Below, one piece after another: positions 10,144 through 21,965 of a stretch of 64,000 nt of DNA. Source of the DNA: Branchinecta lynchi (lineage: Eukaryota; Arthropoda; Branchiopoda; Anostraca; Branchinectidae). The stretch's first letter is position 1, and each line of letters begins with the position of its first letter. The position numbers were made by a program, and so were the translations under genes. The notes beneath the pieces were generated by a model. It ran no database searches. It was not told the origin of the DNA and saw only the letters and a list, made by a program, of their open reading frames with translations. The stretch spans positions 15,898,938 through 15,962,937 of the forward strand of contig JAKZAP010000014.1 of the NCBI GenBank assembly GCA_023053575.1, given 5' to 3'.

Positions 10144-11274
10144 CGAAACATGTTACAAATTAGCCCTTTCCCACTTGTGACGGCTGTGCTTATACTTAGA
10201 TGTCTATAGTTCCCTCTAGTAGACGCTTAGCAGCAGTCCTCGGTAGTCTTATTATAAATTCTCGAAATTCCTTCTTGGTTTCCCGATTTCTGCGAGGAAC
10301 TCTTTCCTAACTTCGAATTTTAAAGTGAAGAATCCTTCGGAAACTTTAAATGGAAAAATCCAGAACTTTCATAGAAAGGCTGACAACATTCTTCTTCATC
10401 ACAACCTATTTCCTTTTTTCACAAAAAAGCGCACTGATTAGGTTGTTTATTTGGAACTTAGTTTTTTTTTTTTTATGTATTTCGTTGTACATTTAGTAGG
10501 CTAATTTGTATTTAATGGTCAGCTGTTTATTAGTATGTAAGAGTGTGTGAGTTTGATTGACATGTTGTTGTTCCTTTTTATACATTACTCTTCAGTTTTG
10601 AAGGATTCAAATAAATAATAAAAATAATAATATTCCGGGTAAGCTAGTATTGTGCGTTTTTTTCTTTTTTTTGCGTTCTTTATTTTGTTCATTTATATAT
10701 AATAAAGAACCTTTTATAAAAAAGAAGAAGCTCTTCTAAAAAAGCTTCGGCAGCCCTCCAAACCCACAACCTGTACCCATTTTTTAACAAGTGAATAATA
10801 TAGTACGTAAATAATTGTAACTTAGTTGTCGAAATCGTGTGTATTTTTTATAGTATTTATGTGTTAATGAATGGACCAGATGGTTTAGGCATAGTTCTGT
10901 TTTATACATTATTTTGTACTACTCAACTCTGAGGGAAATAAATGAATAAATAAATAAATATACAGTGCTGTACTGATTCTTATGGAACTGCAAATGCGCT
11001 AAGGCCATGATAACTTCCATTTAAACCAATATATCCAGTCAGCGGTACCGTATTTTTACTTATTTACTATTTTACGACTACAGTTATTCTTGTCTGATAA
11101 AAAAAAGGAAAAGTAGCATAATAAAGAATAAAATGCCCTCAGTACTCTGAAGCACTTAAACTCTTCCAAACATGAACTGAGCATCCTGATTCCGCCAACA
11201 TTAAACTCTTTAGCCCAAGCACTTCTTCTATTTCGGAAGGCATATGGGAGTATTTTTTTTAACCCTAAACCTAT
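10144..11274. other. AT-rich intron with LINE-like 3' tails
   Basis: Poly-T tracts and (AAAT)n stretches (near 10610 and 10937-10960, AATAAATGAATAAATAAATA) look like old non-LTR tails. No coding sequence recognised. Confidence 0.4.
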
Positions 11275-11289
11275 CTGTTGTTTTTGTTG

Positions 11290-11340
11290 ACAGTATATTT
11301 CGGCCCTTCTTTGCAAGGGACCTCTTCAGGCTGTAGCTGG
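11290..11340 (-). ncRNA. Candidate minimal hammerhead ribozyme (copy 2)
   Basis: On the minus strand CTGAAGA (complement at 11323-11329), stem II with GG, one bulged base, CCCTT/AAGGG and CC, then GAAATATA. All core positions are intact. Stem I pairing is weaker than in copy 1. Confidence 0.5.
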
Positions 11341-11994
11341 AAGAAAAGAAGATTTGAGTCAGTTTCGAGCTATGACTGTGTTTTTTTTCTGTGTTAGACC
11401 TTACACCCATAATTACTAAATCTAGTTACCAGACTGATTAAAGAATATTTTAACTTGAGGTACAAAGGTTACGGTAAAAAATTTACAGTTGAAAGTTTAA
11501 ATGGAACGGAGATTAGATTTTTAAATTCAAACATATTTGTAGAAAATCAATTAAGTAAGTTTTGAATGTAAAGAGTAGGTGACGCTGAAGAGGATAATCA
11601 AGAAATTAATGTCACCGAGTGCAGGAGACGTACCCAAAAATTTAAAGCGAAAGAAATTGAAAAAAGGGTCAAGGTTGAAACGACCATAGTAGCCTCTACA
11701 ACTCTCAGTACGAGGTGGGAGCACCCTATTAACCATGAGGCAGGGGCCAACACCGCTAGAAGAGCGATCGCAATTAATGGAAAAAAAATAGTCCTACGGC
11801 CGACAGATCAATTCTAGATGCAAAAGTAACCCACTATAGATACTATAAACCGCTTTAGCAATCAATTAAGAACTATCTAAAATACGGAGGCACCACTACT
11901 TCAAAAAACAAAAATCTCAGCACACTCCAAAAGAGCAGCGTCGCTGACTGGGAACGAACTGAGGACCCTCCCAACTAATTTCAAAATTACTCAC

Positions 11995-12295
11995 CCTTCA
12001 GAAGCGATCCAGTCTCCCTTTCGAACACCGGCACCCTGAGGTCAGACCCCCTTAGTGGACTCGGTTTGGGGGGTGGAGGAGGAGCTTCAGCAAGTATCAC
12101 AATCTTCCTGGGCCCTGCCTTGAGATGGGAGGGGGTCGCAGGGCTAGGTTTCGCTTGAGCGGTTTTCTGAACCTTTAGAGATGTGCCCGGGTAAGTTCGC
12201 ACTGTTGGCGGGTTGTTTTGGGTATCGGAGGAGGGTATTTCCGAATCTTCCTGGTCACTGAAGCAAAAAATGGCTTCTTCTTGGTCGTCCTCGTT
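11995..12295 (-). CDS. DIDO1: DIDO1-like exon 11, low-complexity linker
   Basis: 301 nt, acceptor CCTTTTTAG, donor GTGAGTAATT, phases 0 in and 1 out. It starts acidic (NEDDQEEAIFCFSDQEDSE), becomes Pro/Lys-rich (AEAPPPPPKPSPLRGSDLRV) and ends ETGSLLKG. No recognised fold; it is the linker between the Cys/His motif and the TFIIS-like domain. Confidence 0.9.
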
Positions 12296-12368
12296 CTAAA
12301 AAGGAACCTTGTGTTACAGCCAAAACAACAACTAAACAGGTAATTGCGAAAAAATAAACAAGATAAGA

Positions 12369-12600
12369 ATCTATTACTTTTCTTTTCAGGACCCCTCGCA
12401 ATATTCACTCTTGAAGTTGCAGTTTAAAATAGTGGAATACTTTAAAACTAGGCTCTGATTTCAACAAACTACCCATGGCTTTGGCTGTTTTAAGCTATTT
12501 TCAAGGCCCGTACGAAATTCGGGCCTCCGGGTTAAGGGTTGGATGGAGCGGTTACAGGAATCAGCTGCATCAATATTATAGGTAAGTCAAGTCCTTTAAC
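12369..12600 (+). mobile_element. Family D MITE, copy 1 (internally deleted)
   Basis: Starts AGGACCCCTCGCAATATTCA and ends in ATTATAGGTAAGTCAAGTCC, the two ends shared with the copies near 14490-15124, 31471-31845 and 38338-39140. About 140 bp of the middle is missing. Confidence 0.65.
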
Positions 12601-14280
12601 AATACGACTATAGCCTCACCAGGCCGGTCTCCAGATGAAAACACCGAACCGTTCTTTGGGACTGGCTCACGTAAAACTATGTCACAATCCGTATGTCACG
12701 CCTGAGCAGATTGGCTATGCTTCCGCACTGGAACGATTGAGAAGGAAAACACGAGACAGTAAGGAAGGTTATTAAGAAAATTATACGACTAGAGCCTTCA
12801 TCTCTACTTTAAATCTCAACTTCCATCCTTTCCCCAGGTCGAATTCCCAGAAAAGACTTTCAAGCGACATATTCTTAAAGTACAATGGGCCACTAATTAT
12901 GCTTTGTCTATCATAAAATTCTTCACAAATAAAAGATTTTGACTTCCCCTAGATTACACTTCGAAAACAAGCCGTTTTCTTGTTACCGCTTGCCATAGCC
13001 TCTTCGGCTTCTCGTCAGAGACGATATTGGAGATTGCACTTGCAAGGCGCGGAAATTCAAAAACTTCAAGTCACACGTAAAACTCCCTCATTGTCAGAGT
13101 GTTTCACAGGGTCGGAGCTGCTGGAATAAACCGTCTCACTAGTTGATAGTTGTCACAGTGTCGGAGCTGCTAAAATAAACCGTCTCAAAGGTTGACAGTT
13201 TACTCAAATGCTATCTGATCAGACTTCTGTTGATTATAGTACCAAAGAAAAGTTTTGATTTCTGGATGTGAAATGACAGAAGTGCCAAAATATACAAATA
13301 TACTTACTTAATGACGGGTCCAGAATTTACAAGGAATTCTCGGTTATTGCTATCAATATTATTCTTTACGTATAATACAGATAATTTGGAGTGTATAATA
13401 ACAAAGAATTGGTAAGAAACGAGAAACCCCGCTTATATTTGTCAAACCTAGTAAATTGAAGGATGGCAGACGGCAAAATACGCCATAACCAGACACCGGA
13501 GAAAATAAAATTTCTAGGAATCGGCTGATTTCTGACGCAATATTGTATTAATGGGGACGGTAATATAACATCATTTTAGTCTGATCCATCACAATTAACG
13601 TGAAAGGACCAGCCGATTCTATCCCAATATCCTAAAATATTACATTTTCTATTACATACATCAAACATTACATTATCCATCCAAATTATGCAATGTATTC
13701 TGACACCTTGAAATCTCAGCTCTATGACAGTAATTGTAACACGCACACCAACATCCTGGCTTGGCCATTAGTGCATGGAAGGAAACTTCCTAAAACCAGG
13801 TTTCCAATCCTAGTTCAATTTTCAGTTTGTAGATAGACCCAACGACAAGCAGCAACAGTCGCACCAGAGAACACCATCAATACAATCAAATCCAACCCAA
13901 ATGATCAAGGAAGCTGAGAGGGTCCCAGCTCGCAATCTAAATGCTTAAAGACAATAAGACACTTAAAGACCAAATGCTTCACAAATAAGGATGTGATAAT
14001 CTTCTATTTATTACTTCTTTTATTCGCTTAGCTTTCCCAATTTTAACCAAGGCACGTTTAGTTTTCAAAGCTTTTGCGCCCAGCCGCCGCGTGGGAGAGT
14101 AGGAAGGCTGGATATAATCGGCAAGCGCTAACAAGAGAATCGCTAGTTACAGGTCAAAAGTACTGGTATTTTCGAAAACGTTTTTTCTGATCCATTTTAT
14201 AGGGAAAATATCATTTCTATTAAGAGTCGTGCTTTAGGGATTGCAATAAGAAGACTAAGGTGCGAGGGGGGGGGGCTTAC
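12601..14280. other. Intron 10 remainder, nothing but a small tandem repeat
   Basis: No mobile element recognised except the 49-bp tandem duplication at 13102-13199. The last bases before the exon 10 donor are an 11-G run. Confidence 0.4.
13102..13199 (+). repeat. 49-bp tandem duplication
   Basis: 13102-13150 and 13151-13199 share GTCGGAGCTGCT and AATAAACCGTCTCA with a few mismatches. Confidence 0.7.
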
Positions 14281-14424
14281 CTTAGAGGCTCTTTCCCCGC
14301 TCTTGGCGGGCGAGTCGAGGAGCTGCAGGGACTCTTGAGCATGCTTGATGATGCAGGCATCGCTGCAATAGACGGACTGAGGACGAGCCTGGCTAGAGCA
14401 GGACTTGATGATGCATTTCACATT
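14281..14424 (-). CDS. DIDO1: DIDO1-like exon 10: Cys/His motif
   Basis: Exactly 48 codons, phase 0 at both ends, acceptor CTATTTTCTTTAG, donor GTAAGCC. It encodes NVKCIIKSCSSQARPQSVYC continuing SDACIIKHAQESLQLL, a compact Cys/His-rich motif (C-x4-C ... C-x3-C-x3-H) that follows the PHD in DIDO1/PHF3 proteins. It probably binds zinc; that is inference from spacing. A poly-G run of 11 lies directly behind the donor. Confidence 0.93.
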
Positions 14425-14488
14425 CTAAAGAAAATAGTCGGTGTAATCTCCTGACCTCGGTCGAAACTGAGGTAATTTCCTATCAAAA

Positions 14489-15124
14489 GCTTTAAGGACA
14501 CCTGGCACTATTTACTCTTCAACTTACAGGTCGATGGTCCCGTGACAAGAAGTAAAGCAGCCTCAAAGGTCACCCTAAACCAACCACCTGCAAACTCCAG
14601 CGAGCGATACAATTCATTTTTTGTCCCCTACTTTGTCCAGCACTATAATGCCAGATAATGTGCGTCTTGTTTTTGTGTGTGTGCTCGTTTTAACTGTTTT
14701 TTTTTAACTATATCTTGACAATGCCACTGCTATTTTGTAAAATATTCTGGCAAATTACAACGATTGGTTGATTGATTGATACAGTATTTAAATTTATTTG
14801 AATACTTTAAAATTATGCTGTGCTTTCAACAAATAACGCACGGTTTTGGCTGTTTAAGACCTTTCCGAGACCCGCTGACTTGTAGCGAAAACAGGGAAAC
14901 AATTTACATAACCATTTTTTCTGATGGAAAAACTTCTCGCATACAACCGTCGACAGCGTGGTACACATCGAAGGTAGCAAAACACGGCAAGTGAGAAAAC
15001 CAGCGTGGTTTTGTTCGAGGGGTTAGAATGCACCGTACGAAATTGGGGTTTCCGGCTTTAGAAATATACGGAGTATCACGGAAGTGGGTTGCATTAGTAT
15101 TATAGGTAAGACAGGTCCTTAAAT
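14489..15124 (+). mobile_element. Family D MITE, copy 2, with nested insertion
   Basis: Left end TTTAAGGACACCTGGCACTA (14490), right end ATTATAGGTAAGACAGGTCC (to 15119). The element is split after ACAG (14525-14528); family sequence resumes at ACAGTATTT (14780). The interior has TTGTAGCGAAAACAGGGAAA and GAGAAAACCAGCGTGGTTTT, shared with the other copies. Confidence 0.7.
14529..14779 (+). mobile_element. Short retroposed insertion with (GATT)n tail inside family D
   Basis: 251 bp between two ACAG copies, ending TTGGTTGATTGATTGAT. The tail type matches RTE/CR1-like elements, and a similar tail closes a fragment at 47745-47836. No coding sequence in it. Confidence 0.55.
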
Positions 15125-15907
15125 TTTTTGTTCCTCTAATTTTTAGCCAAAATCTAACTGTGTAGCACTGCCTTAAACCAAAGTAGGCTTACACAGCAGC
15201 ACTGCTTAGAAGCTTTAGGCGGAGAAACATTTATTTGAAATGTTGGTTTTGTCTCTTTTTTTCCTTAGTCCGCTCATTTCTGTTCAGTGCAAGAAGGAAG
15301 GTTCCCAGGGAAAGTTCGGATCTCGGGTCGGAATAACGAACATGATACTGCATTCGGGGTATCAGTCATGATAGCTTGTTCACACTGGACCGAAATAAGC
15401 GCGTAAACAGCGGCTGATCTGTTCAGACGACGGATCAACTGTTTAGGGTTGACGGGAGAACTAAAAAAAAAACCTAATTCCGAATATTCTTTTTGTTTGC
15501 AACAAAATATATAAAATTAAAAAAAATATCTTGTGAATTAGTCAAACTCAAATATAGTGGACTTGTAGCCTTTAGACTAGGAAAAAGTCAAAAATAGAAT
15601 ATTGACAGATTTCAGGCGACTCGTAAATTTTAAGTTAAATAGCAAATCAAATTCATTTAAATATTTTTGTTTTTAAATGAGAACATAAAATATAATTAAT
15701 AATAAGTACAAATAATACGAGAAAAGAATGCAATCATTTTGTTCAGTCACTTTTCAGTGAAGGGTGAATGAAAAGTTATTTGAATTTTTTTTTTTTTTTT
15801 AAACAACGAAAATAAATATTAGACATTAACAGAACATACGCTGTTGTAATTTGAAAATCATTCTACCTTTTATTTCAAAATCATTTATTATCCTGTGATG
15901 CTTAGTG
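15125..15907. other. Intron 9 sequence, nothing recognised
   Basis: AT-rich with a 19-T run (15783-15801); no repeat or domain identified. Confidence 0.4.
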
Positions 15908-17262
15908 TAACAAGACCAAAGGTGTCGATGGGATCCCAAAAATCTAATATTTGATTCAGATAATCGGGTCTTGTCTTTGCCAGATCCAGTCATGGACAGG
16001 CAATGATCAGAGAAAACCAAGTTATAAGCCATATCTATTTTGACGATACTGACCGGGACTTCCTGCCGATTTCCGAGCGAACTACTAGTCCAGCAAAAAA
16101 AAAAATCAGAAACAAAACCAACGTATCTCCTTATCCCTATAAAGAACATCTAATCAACTTTGAATAAAAGTTTGACTTACTCTTCTTACCCCTTAATCTG
16201 TCATCTAATCGAACTTTTGCTTTTAACAAATTTTCCGGTTTTGGCCGGATTCCGGGCGAACTAGTTGTCCGGCGAGAAAATGATTTTCACCGTCGTGTTT
16301 TTTTTACCCATAAATCAGACATTTAATCAACTTCAAATTAGACTTTAACTTTTAACCAACTTTAACTTAAGTATCATCCCTATCTGTATGACTTCCGTTA
16401 ACATTGCCAGCAGCAAACCCAATCCAAATACGAAATAGTGTTTCCAAGCTATGATTTTTGCTCCATTTTGCGTCTATCCTTATTTCAGTACCGAACAATT
16501 TTAGAAATGAACAAATGTCTTCAATCAACCCTTCTTCTGGAATATTTGTAACCAATAAAGCCCAAACGTATATCTAGAAGAAATTCCAATACGATCCGGC
16601 CAGCGCTGTACAATATTTGAATGAATTGCGCTTTTTGTCTTGGAGTCTGCATGTGCAAACCTCCAGAAACAAAAATCCCTATTTTGAAAACAGCACACTC
16701 AGGAGAAGAATGCTCTCCGTGGCCATGTCTGTAAATGCATTCTCCATGGTGTGTTCAAGTATGGTTTCATTGTTCAGGTGTCCTTTAACCAACTTTCCGG
16801 TTTTCGCCGGATTCCGGACTAACTACATGTTCGGCGAGAAAACTGTTTTCACCATCGTGTTCAGCATATCTTCTTACCCCTAAACCCACCATTTAATCAA
16901 CTTCAAATAAAACTTTTACTTTTAACCAATTTTCCGGTTTTTGCCGGATCCCGGACGAACTACTTGTCCGGAGTGAAAATGGTTTTCACTATCGTGCTCA
17001 GCATGCCTTCTTACTCCATAATCGACTATCACATTAGCTGTTTAAACATATTTTGTTGGTCCCTTAATTTGAACCCCCTCCCCCACCCCTAAATGTGGAG
17101 CTACATAGCCCATCTACGAAACTGACCCTTGATCCAATGAATCCTCACACCAAGTTTCATCAAAATATCTCATTGCCTTCGAGAGTTATCGTGCTTACAG
17201 ACAGACGGACATTTTTTGCGATGTCATAGGTATCAGTCCACTTACGTTTTGGGATCCCAAAA
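15908..17262 (+). mobile_element. Family B element, copy B1
   Basis: Left end ACAAGACCAAAGGTGTCGAT followed by GGGATCCCAAAAATC; right end the palindrome TTTTGGGATCCCAAAA (17247-17262) preceded by a GACAGACGGAC run and ATCAAGGGT/AAGTTTCATCAAAATATC. Between them are ~136-bp modules (TTTTAACCAACTTTCCGGTT, TTCACCATCGTG). A family C MITE interrupts it. Confidence 0.75.
16372..16789 (+). mobile_element. Family C MITE, copy 2, inserted in family B
   Basis: Family C interior and right end TTCAGGTGTCCTTT sit within a family B module; AACCAACTTT is present on both sides (near 16356-16365 and at 16790-16799), which can be read as a duplicated target. The left end is short of about 25 bp compared with the copy at 50530. 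Confidence 0.7.
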
Positions 17263-18717
17263 ACATGTCATGTTCTCATTGGTCTGACAGACTTTGAACT
17301 GGATTGACCTAAAACTCGCCAAGTTTAACCTAATTCTCCTAATTACAGTATGTTTACTGTCCCTAGAGTCATCAAAGGTCACATTACAAAGGATTTAGTT
17401 TATCCCGATCGGTGACCGCGATGAAAATAAGCGCCTATTTGAAAGATCAGCGGCTGATTTTTGGATTTGTTTCAACCGCTATTTACGCGCATTGTACGCG
17501 CTGATCGAGAGTCAGCCGCTGTTTCAGCCTCGTGTGAACAAGCTATGAGAACTACTTGTTCTTCATTGCAACCTGAGTGTCCACGGAATTGCGATTTTCT
17601 GAGTAAGGACGGGAAATCAAGCTATTTACTAGTTCCTATTTACTAGCTACTTATTCTAGTATTTTTCTAGTCAGATCTAGAATTTTTCAGTCTCCCACAT
17701 CAAACTGTGCAATGATGTCAGAAACTCCAGAAGGCTTAACATAGCAGCACTGCTTAGAATCTTTCGGTCGTGAAACGCTTCTCTGAACAAATATAGCACT
17801 GAGTTAATTTACAATAAACAAAATGAAAACAATCTCTACTCTGATCTTCTTCTTAAAACTGCAATACTATCCTACCACACCTTGTATAGATGGCACACAC
17901 CACTATATTTTTAAGAACTCCTCAAAAGCCTACAGTTTTAACACGAAATCGGCTAAATTCGACTTGCGACTTGTATTCATCCATTAGAGCGGACTTTCAG
18001 CTACAAATTTTAGTAAGAGAATTAAGACTAGAAATATATTTATGTATTTATTGTTACAAAAAGGGTACGTAAGTACTAAGCTTGTCAATCAATCCCTTAT
18101 TATAAAAGGACGTGGCCGATAGTGGGTTTCTCGAGGAATAAATATGAAAAACAAACACATGTACAATTGCGAACTACTTGTGTCGTAAAAACCATAATGT
18201 TGTCAAACCGTCAAAAGCTTGTCGCTACGGCACAGATGATACCGTATACGGCAACACTACAATGTTCATGGTTTATTGTAATAAACCACTAAAACAGTAA
18301 CCAGAAGTTTAACATATTTGATTACATAGCATTTTAAAATTATTCTGTAAATGACTGAGCCGGAAATTCTGTCAGCGCAAAGTGCTGATTAATTTCTTTT
18401 TATAATGCACGTTTCTGGTGGGAGATTAATTGTGACTATACTGCTCACATAACAAGCTTCGGCGTGATTAATCTTGACACGGTAGTACATACTCGGAGAG
18501 ACAAATCTCTTACTACTAACCGCAGTAATCGTTTCCAAAGCTCCGCGTACAAAATGTTCGCGATAACGTTATCTTAGCGAGCCTCGGCAGAGATATAAAT
18601 ATTAGACATTCAGCCGCATTCCATCTACGAAGAAGATTTTTTAGACCTGATTAGTTCCTTTTCTTCTTTTAATGTTTAGTTTTGATCTTGTGCATTTACT
18701 ACATTATTGAAAGCTTA
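17263..18717. other. Intron 9 sequence, nothing recognised
   Basis: No gene or repeat family identified in this 1.45-kb stretch. Confidence 0.4.
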
Positions 18718-20715
18718 GTAAGTAAGTAATTTATTTATGACCCGCCATTTTGAAAAGGCGGAGTAAATGACGAAAATAAAGAAAAAACAACAACACATAT
18801 ATACACAGAAAAAGACACTTAATTTTTAATCTTCGACAGGAAGCAGTGGACGACATCGTGTGCTGGTTGGGCCTTGTTGTCCATGAGTTTTGAAAGTGAT
18901 GACGAAACATCCAAAAGGGTAACACTTGCATCTTGAATTTTGAATTTCTCCGTCAATGTATGGTTATGACATAATTTCGACAAGTGGAGCAGGTGCTTCG
19001 CAATAACAAATAACATGATCTCATCTTTTTAATCTCCTTCTTTCGCAGAACATGAGTGACGCCAGAACGAAATAGTATAGAAGGAGCGCAGAAGACGCTG
19101 TACAAATTCCCAAAGCTTTACGATTATAGCGCCCCCGGTTGGGGACGATGCGCCCATAGGCGCTACGGATCGACTTATAAACTTCTTGAACAACCGAAGA
19201 GCAAAATTTTGACAATGAAGATTTGAATGTTATGCCGAGCCATCGTAGAGAGTCTGTTGATTTGACAATGAACGATCCAAGAGATATAGAAGCTTTAGAT
19301 GCACTCGAACAATTTGACAAAGGGTTGAAATGCAGGTACTCACATTTTGACAGGTTAACTTCAAGGCCAATTTAAAGAAGTTCCGACGACAGCTTACTTA
19401 CATTTTTTGTGAGTGTGGATCGGCTAGGGCTTACTAAGAGCAAGTCCTCCGCGTAGGCTACGTAGCTGAAGGCACAGTCATTATAGAAGTAAGCAGGATG
19501 CAAAGAATCGAGACAAGAAGATATGGCCGATTTGAATATGTAGGGAGATAAGACTCCCCCTTGGCGAACACCAGTTCGGACAGAAATAATCTCTGACAAG
19601 CTACCTTGCCATTTGAACCTTACTGAAGAATGACCATATAAAAATTTTAACAGATAGACAACAGACAGATTCACGCCAGAAGTAATGAGAGAAAATAGGA
19701 CCTGAGAATACGTTATATTGTCAAAAGCACCAGCTATATCTATAGAACATACATGTATAGAAGACTTCTCGCGGGTAGCCTGTTTCATCATTTTTGTCAA
19801 TATGTGATGAGCGTGCGCACAACTGGCGCTCGAACGGAATCCAAACTGTATTCAACCAAAGCTACATTTTTCAACTAGTTCTGGAAGAAGGACGTATTCC
19901 AGGATTTTGCTTATGGTACAAGAAACTGTAATTGGCCGATAGCTTTTGCAAAGGTCCGCGTCTTTCCCTCGCTTAATCACCGATGTTCTAGTACCCAAGA
20001 GGAAACTATTCGGAACCAAAACCCTGGCATAAACAAATTTGAAATAGCAGCTCAAGGTGTTGTGTTAAAGCTGGACACTCAATTCTGAAAAAATCGGCAC
20101 TAAGGCCATCAGAATCCGTAGAACCAGTTCTTCTTAATTTTCGGAAACCAATTTCGATGGAAGAACAAGTAACGGGAAGAACAGAAGGTCAAAATATTTT
20201 CCTTGGTAGGTATTTAAGAAGTAAATTTTCAAAGTGCTGCTGAATCTGGTTTTTGCAACCACTGAATAGACCACGGTGGTGGTTGGTCCAGTCAGTCAGC
20301 CATAGTTAGCGCGGAAGGAGGTACAGCTGAACCTTTATCAGTACGAAGGACCCTTTGCCACGCTTTTTTGTCACTGGGAACATCTAAGCCATTCAAACGA
20401 GCATTTTTAAGTGAAGATTTGTATTCACGCTTCGTTTTAGCTTTCACATTAAAACCAGTACCATTCCCTGGGCGTCCACAAGCAATCCAAATTTTTAGCC
20501 AAAATTTTGCCGTATTTTTTGCCTTCTTAACTTCAGGACTGACCTTCCAAATATGTTTCCTTGTACCAACTCGAATTCTCTCAGTCGGTACAGCAATATC
20601 GGCTGCCAATTTCAAGCAATGGACAAGCTCGCTATAATAACAATTAATATCAACGCACGAAGTAGTAGCTGCTATGATCTAAAAAAGATCATCATCTGAC
20701 GCTTGAACAGTGCGG
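18718..20715 (-). pseudogene. Decayed non-LTR element H, RT part and 3' end
   Basis: Minus-strand fragments in several frames read, 5' to 3', YYSELVHCLKLAADIAVPTE (pre-RT linker), RPITVSCTISKILEYVLLPE, SIDIAGAFDNITY (RT motif A), GVRQGGVLSPYIF (motif B) and YAEDLLLVS (motif C). The catalytic YADD is YAED here. Many frame breaks and the lost Asp make it inactive. The 3' end TTTATTTATGACCCGC (plus strand) recurs at 48355, so a second, shorter copy exists. Clade not assigned. Confidence 0.75.
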
Positions 20716-20861
20716 AAGCAAGTGAATGCTGCTGTTTATACGTCTGCAAAACGTCAGGATTTTTTGTCAGAAGCTGATATATTGTTGGATTTAATTAGTG
20801 GGGGGTACAAAAACACCCCCCTCGCGAGTAAGTCTTCTTTCGTTGGCTTACCTAACTTCCG

Positions 20862-21965
20862 ATGTCTACGGCTAACATCTCCGAATTGCTGTGTTTCCTA
20901 TGTAGCAAGATTGATAACTCGCCAAAAGATGTTATTTTGAAGATTTGCCACGAGTTCTACTCGCTCGATGAGATAGTAGCGGGGAAGCTTAAGCTCGCTG
21001 CAGTAATTACGACCACCGAGAGAAACGATCTCGCCGAGAGATTTGCAACAACTCGCCGAAGCGCATATTTGGCACTTGATGATATCTATGTTATTCTACA
21101 GTCTGTAGATAGAACTAAGTTTTCGTTCGCTGCCGCGGATCTGACGAAGATTCCACCTATGAACCTTCAACATTTTGATCTGGTCACTATCCTCCGATCA
21201 TATGAGGTTCTCCAGTCGCAAATTGCTGATCTTAATGAGCAAATACGTAATTTGCAGTCATCAACAATACAACGTCAGGAAATCGACGGTATTATTCAAG
21301 CAGGTTACCATGCCAACAGCAAGAGAGCTTGTGACTGCTCTAGAATTCTTTCGCAGGTATCGCCGCCTATCGTCGCCTTCCGTACTCCGTCAAGCGTAGA
21401 CGCTGGAGGTAGCGCTGCGGTAGTTCCTGATGGGGGACATCTTTTGCCACTAGATGGCGAGAGCGAGGTGAATGAAGTTGTGGATACGGTACAGTCTGTA
21501 AATTCGCAGGTTAGGCCTAATGACGGTGGAGCGATTAATACAGCGACTTTTTCGGATGTGACCCGCCGCCGACCAAGGGTTCGATCCGGTCAGGACAACG
21601 GTGCAACTGCTACGAGAAGAGGCCCGGCGAAAAATACAGTTGTTGGTTCGACCATGAGAGGTGCATTAAATGGCATCAAGTCCGCTCTAGAAGCAAAGCG
21701 TTCTGCTCTATTTGTCGCCAGACTGGATCTGAACACTGACCCGGTTGCACTTGCTGGCTCGCTGTCCCGTAAGCTGAAATGTGCTGCTACGAGCTTACAG
21801 TGCGAAAAAATATCAGGGAAGGCCCTTGGTAGTGCTTCTTTTAAGATTACTGTTCCAGCTGTCTACCGTGATACGTTAATGCAATCTGACTTCTGGCCGA
21901 CTGGGGTAATCGTGCGGCGCTTTTTTGAAAGTCGTATCGCTGCGTCTGTTTCCCCGAATGCATAA
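20862..21965 (+). CDS. LINE L ORF1 protein (367 aa)
   Basis: The ATG at 20862 opens a frame to TAA at 21963-21965. The first ~115 residues form a predicted globular domain with ALDDIYVILQSVDRTKFSFA and DLTKIPPMNL, a pattern seen in CR1/L2-type ORF1 proteins. Residues ~115-140 (LQSQIADLNEQIRNLQSS) look like a short coiled coil. A basic Arg-rich linker (TRRRPRVRSGQ) precedes a C-terminal RRM-like domain (ALFVARLDLNTDPVAL to SASFKITVP and DFWPTGVIVRRFF). These features suggest an RNA-binding nucleocapsid-like protein. Its stop overlaps the ORF2 start. Confidence 0.8.
   Translation: MSTANISELLCFLCSKIDNSPKDVILKICHEFYSLDEIVAGKLKLAAVITTTERNDLAERFATTRRSAYLALDDIYVILQSVDRTKFSFAAADLTKIPPMNLQHFDLVTILRSYEVLQSQIADLNEQIRNLQSSTIQRQEIDGIIQAGYHANSKRACDCSRILSQVSPPIVAFRTPSSVDAGGSAAVVPDGGHLLPLDGESEVNEVVDTVQSVNSQVRPNDGGAINTATFSDVTRRRPRVRSGQDNGATATRRGPAKNTVVGSTMRGALNGIKSALEAKRSALFVARLDLNTDPVALAGSLSRKLKCAATSLQCEKISGKALGSASFKITVPAVYRDTLMQSDFWPTGVIVRRFFESRIAASVSPNA

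Noticed and set aside
20801..20822. G6/C6 hairpin in the LINE L leader as an HDV-like ribozyme
   Set aside because: It is a simple hairpin; I could not build the nested double pseudoknot needed for HDV-like ribozymes.
21925..21957. Upstream in-frame extension of LINE L ORF2
   Set aside because: There is no ATG before 21958; the extension would need a TTG start, whereas the ATGCATAA overlap gives a natural start.
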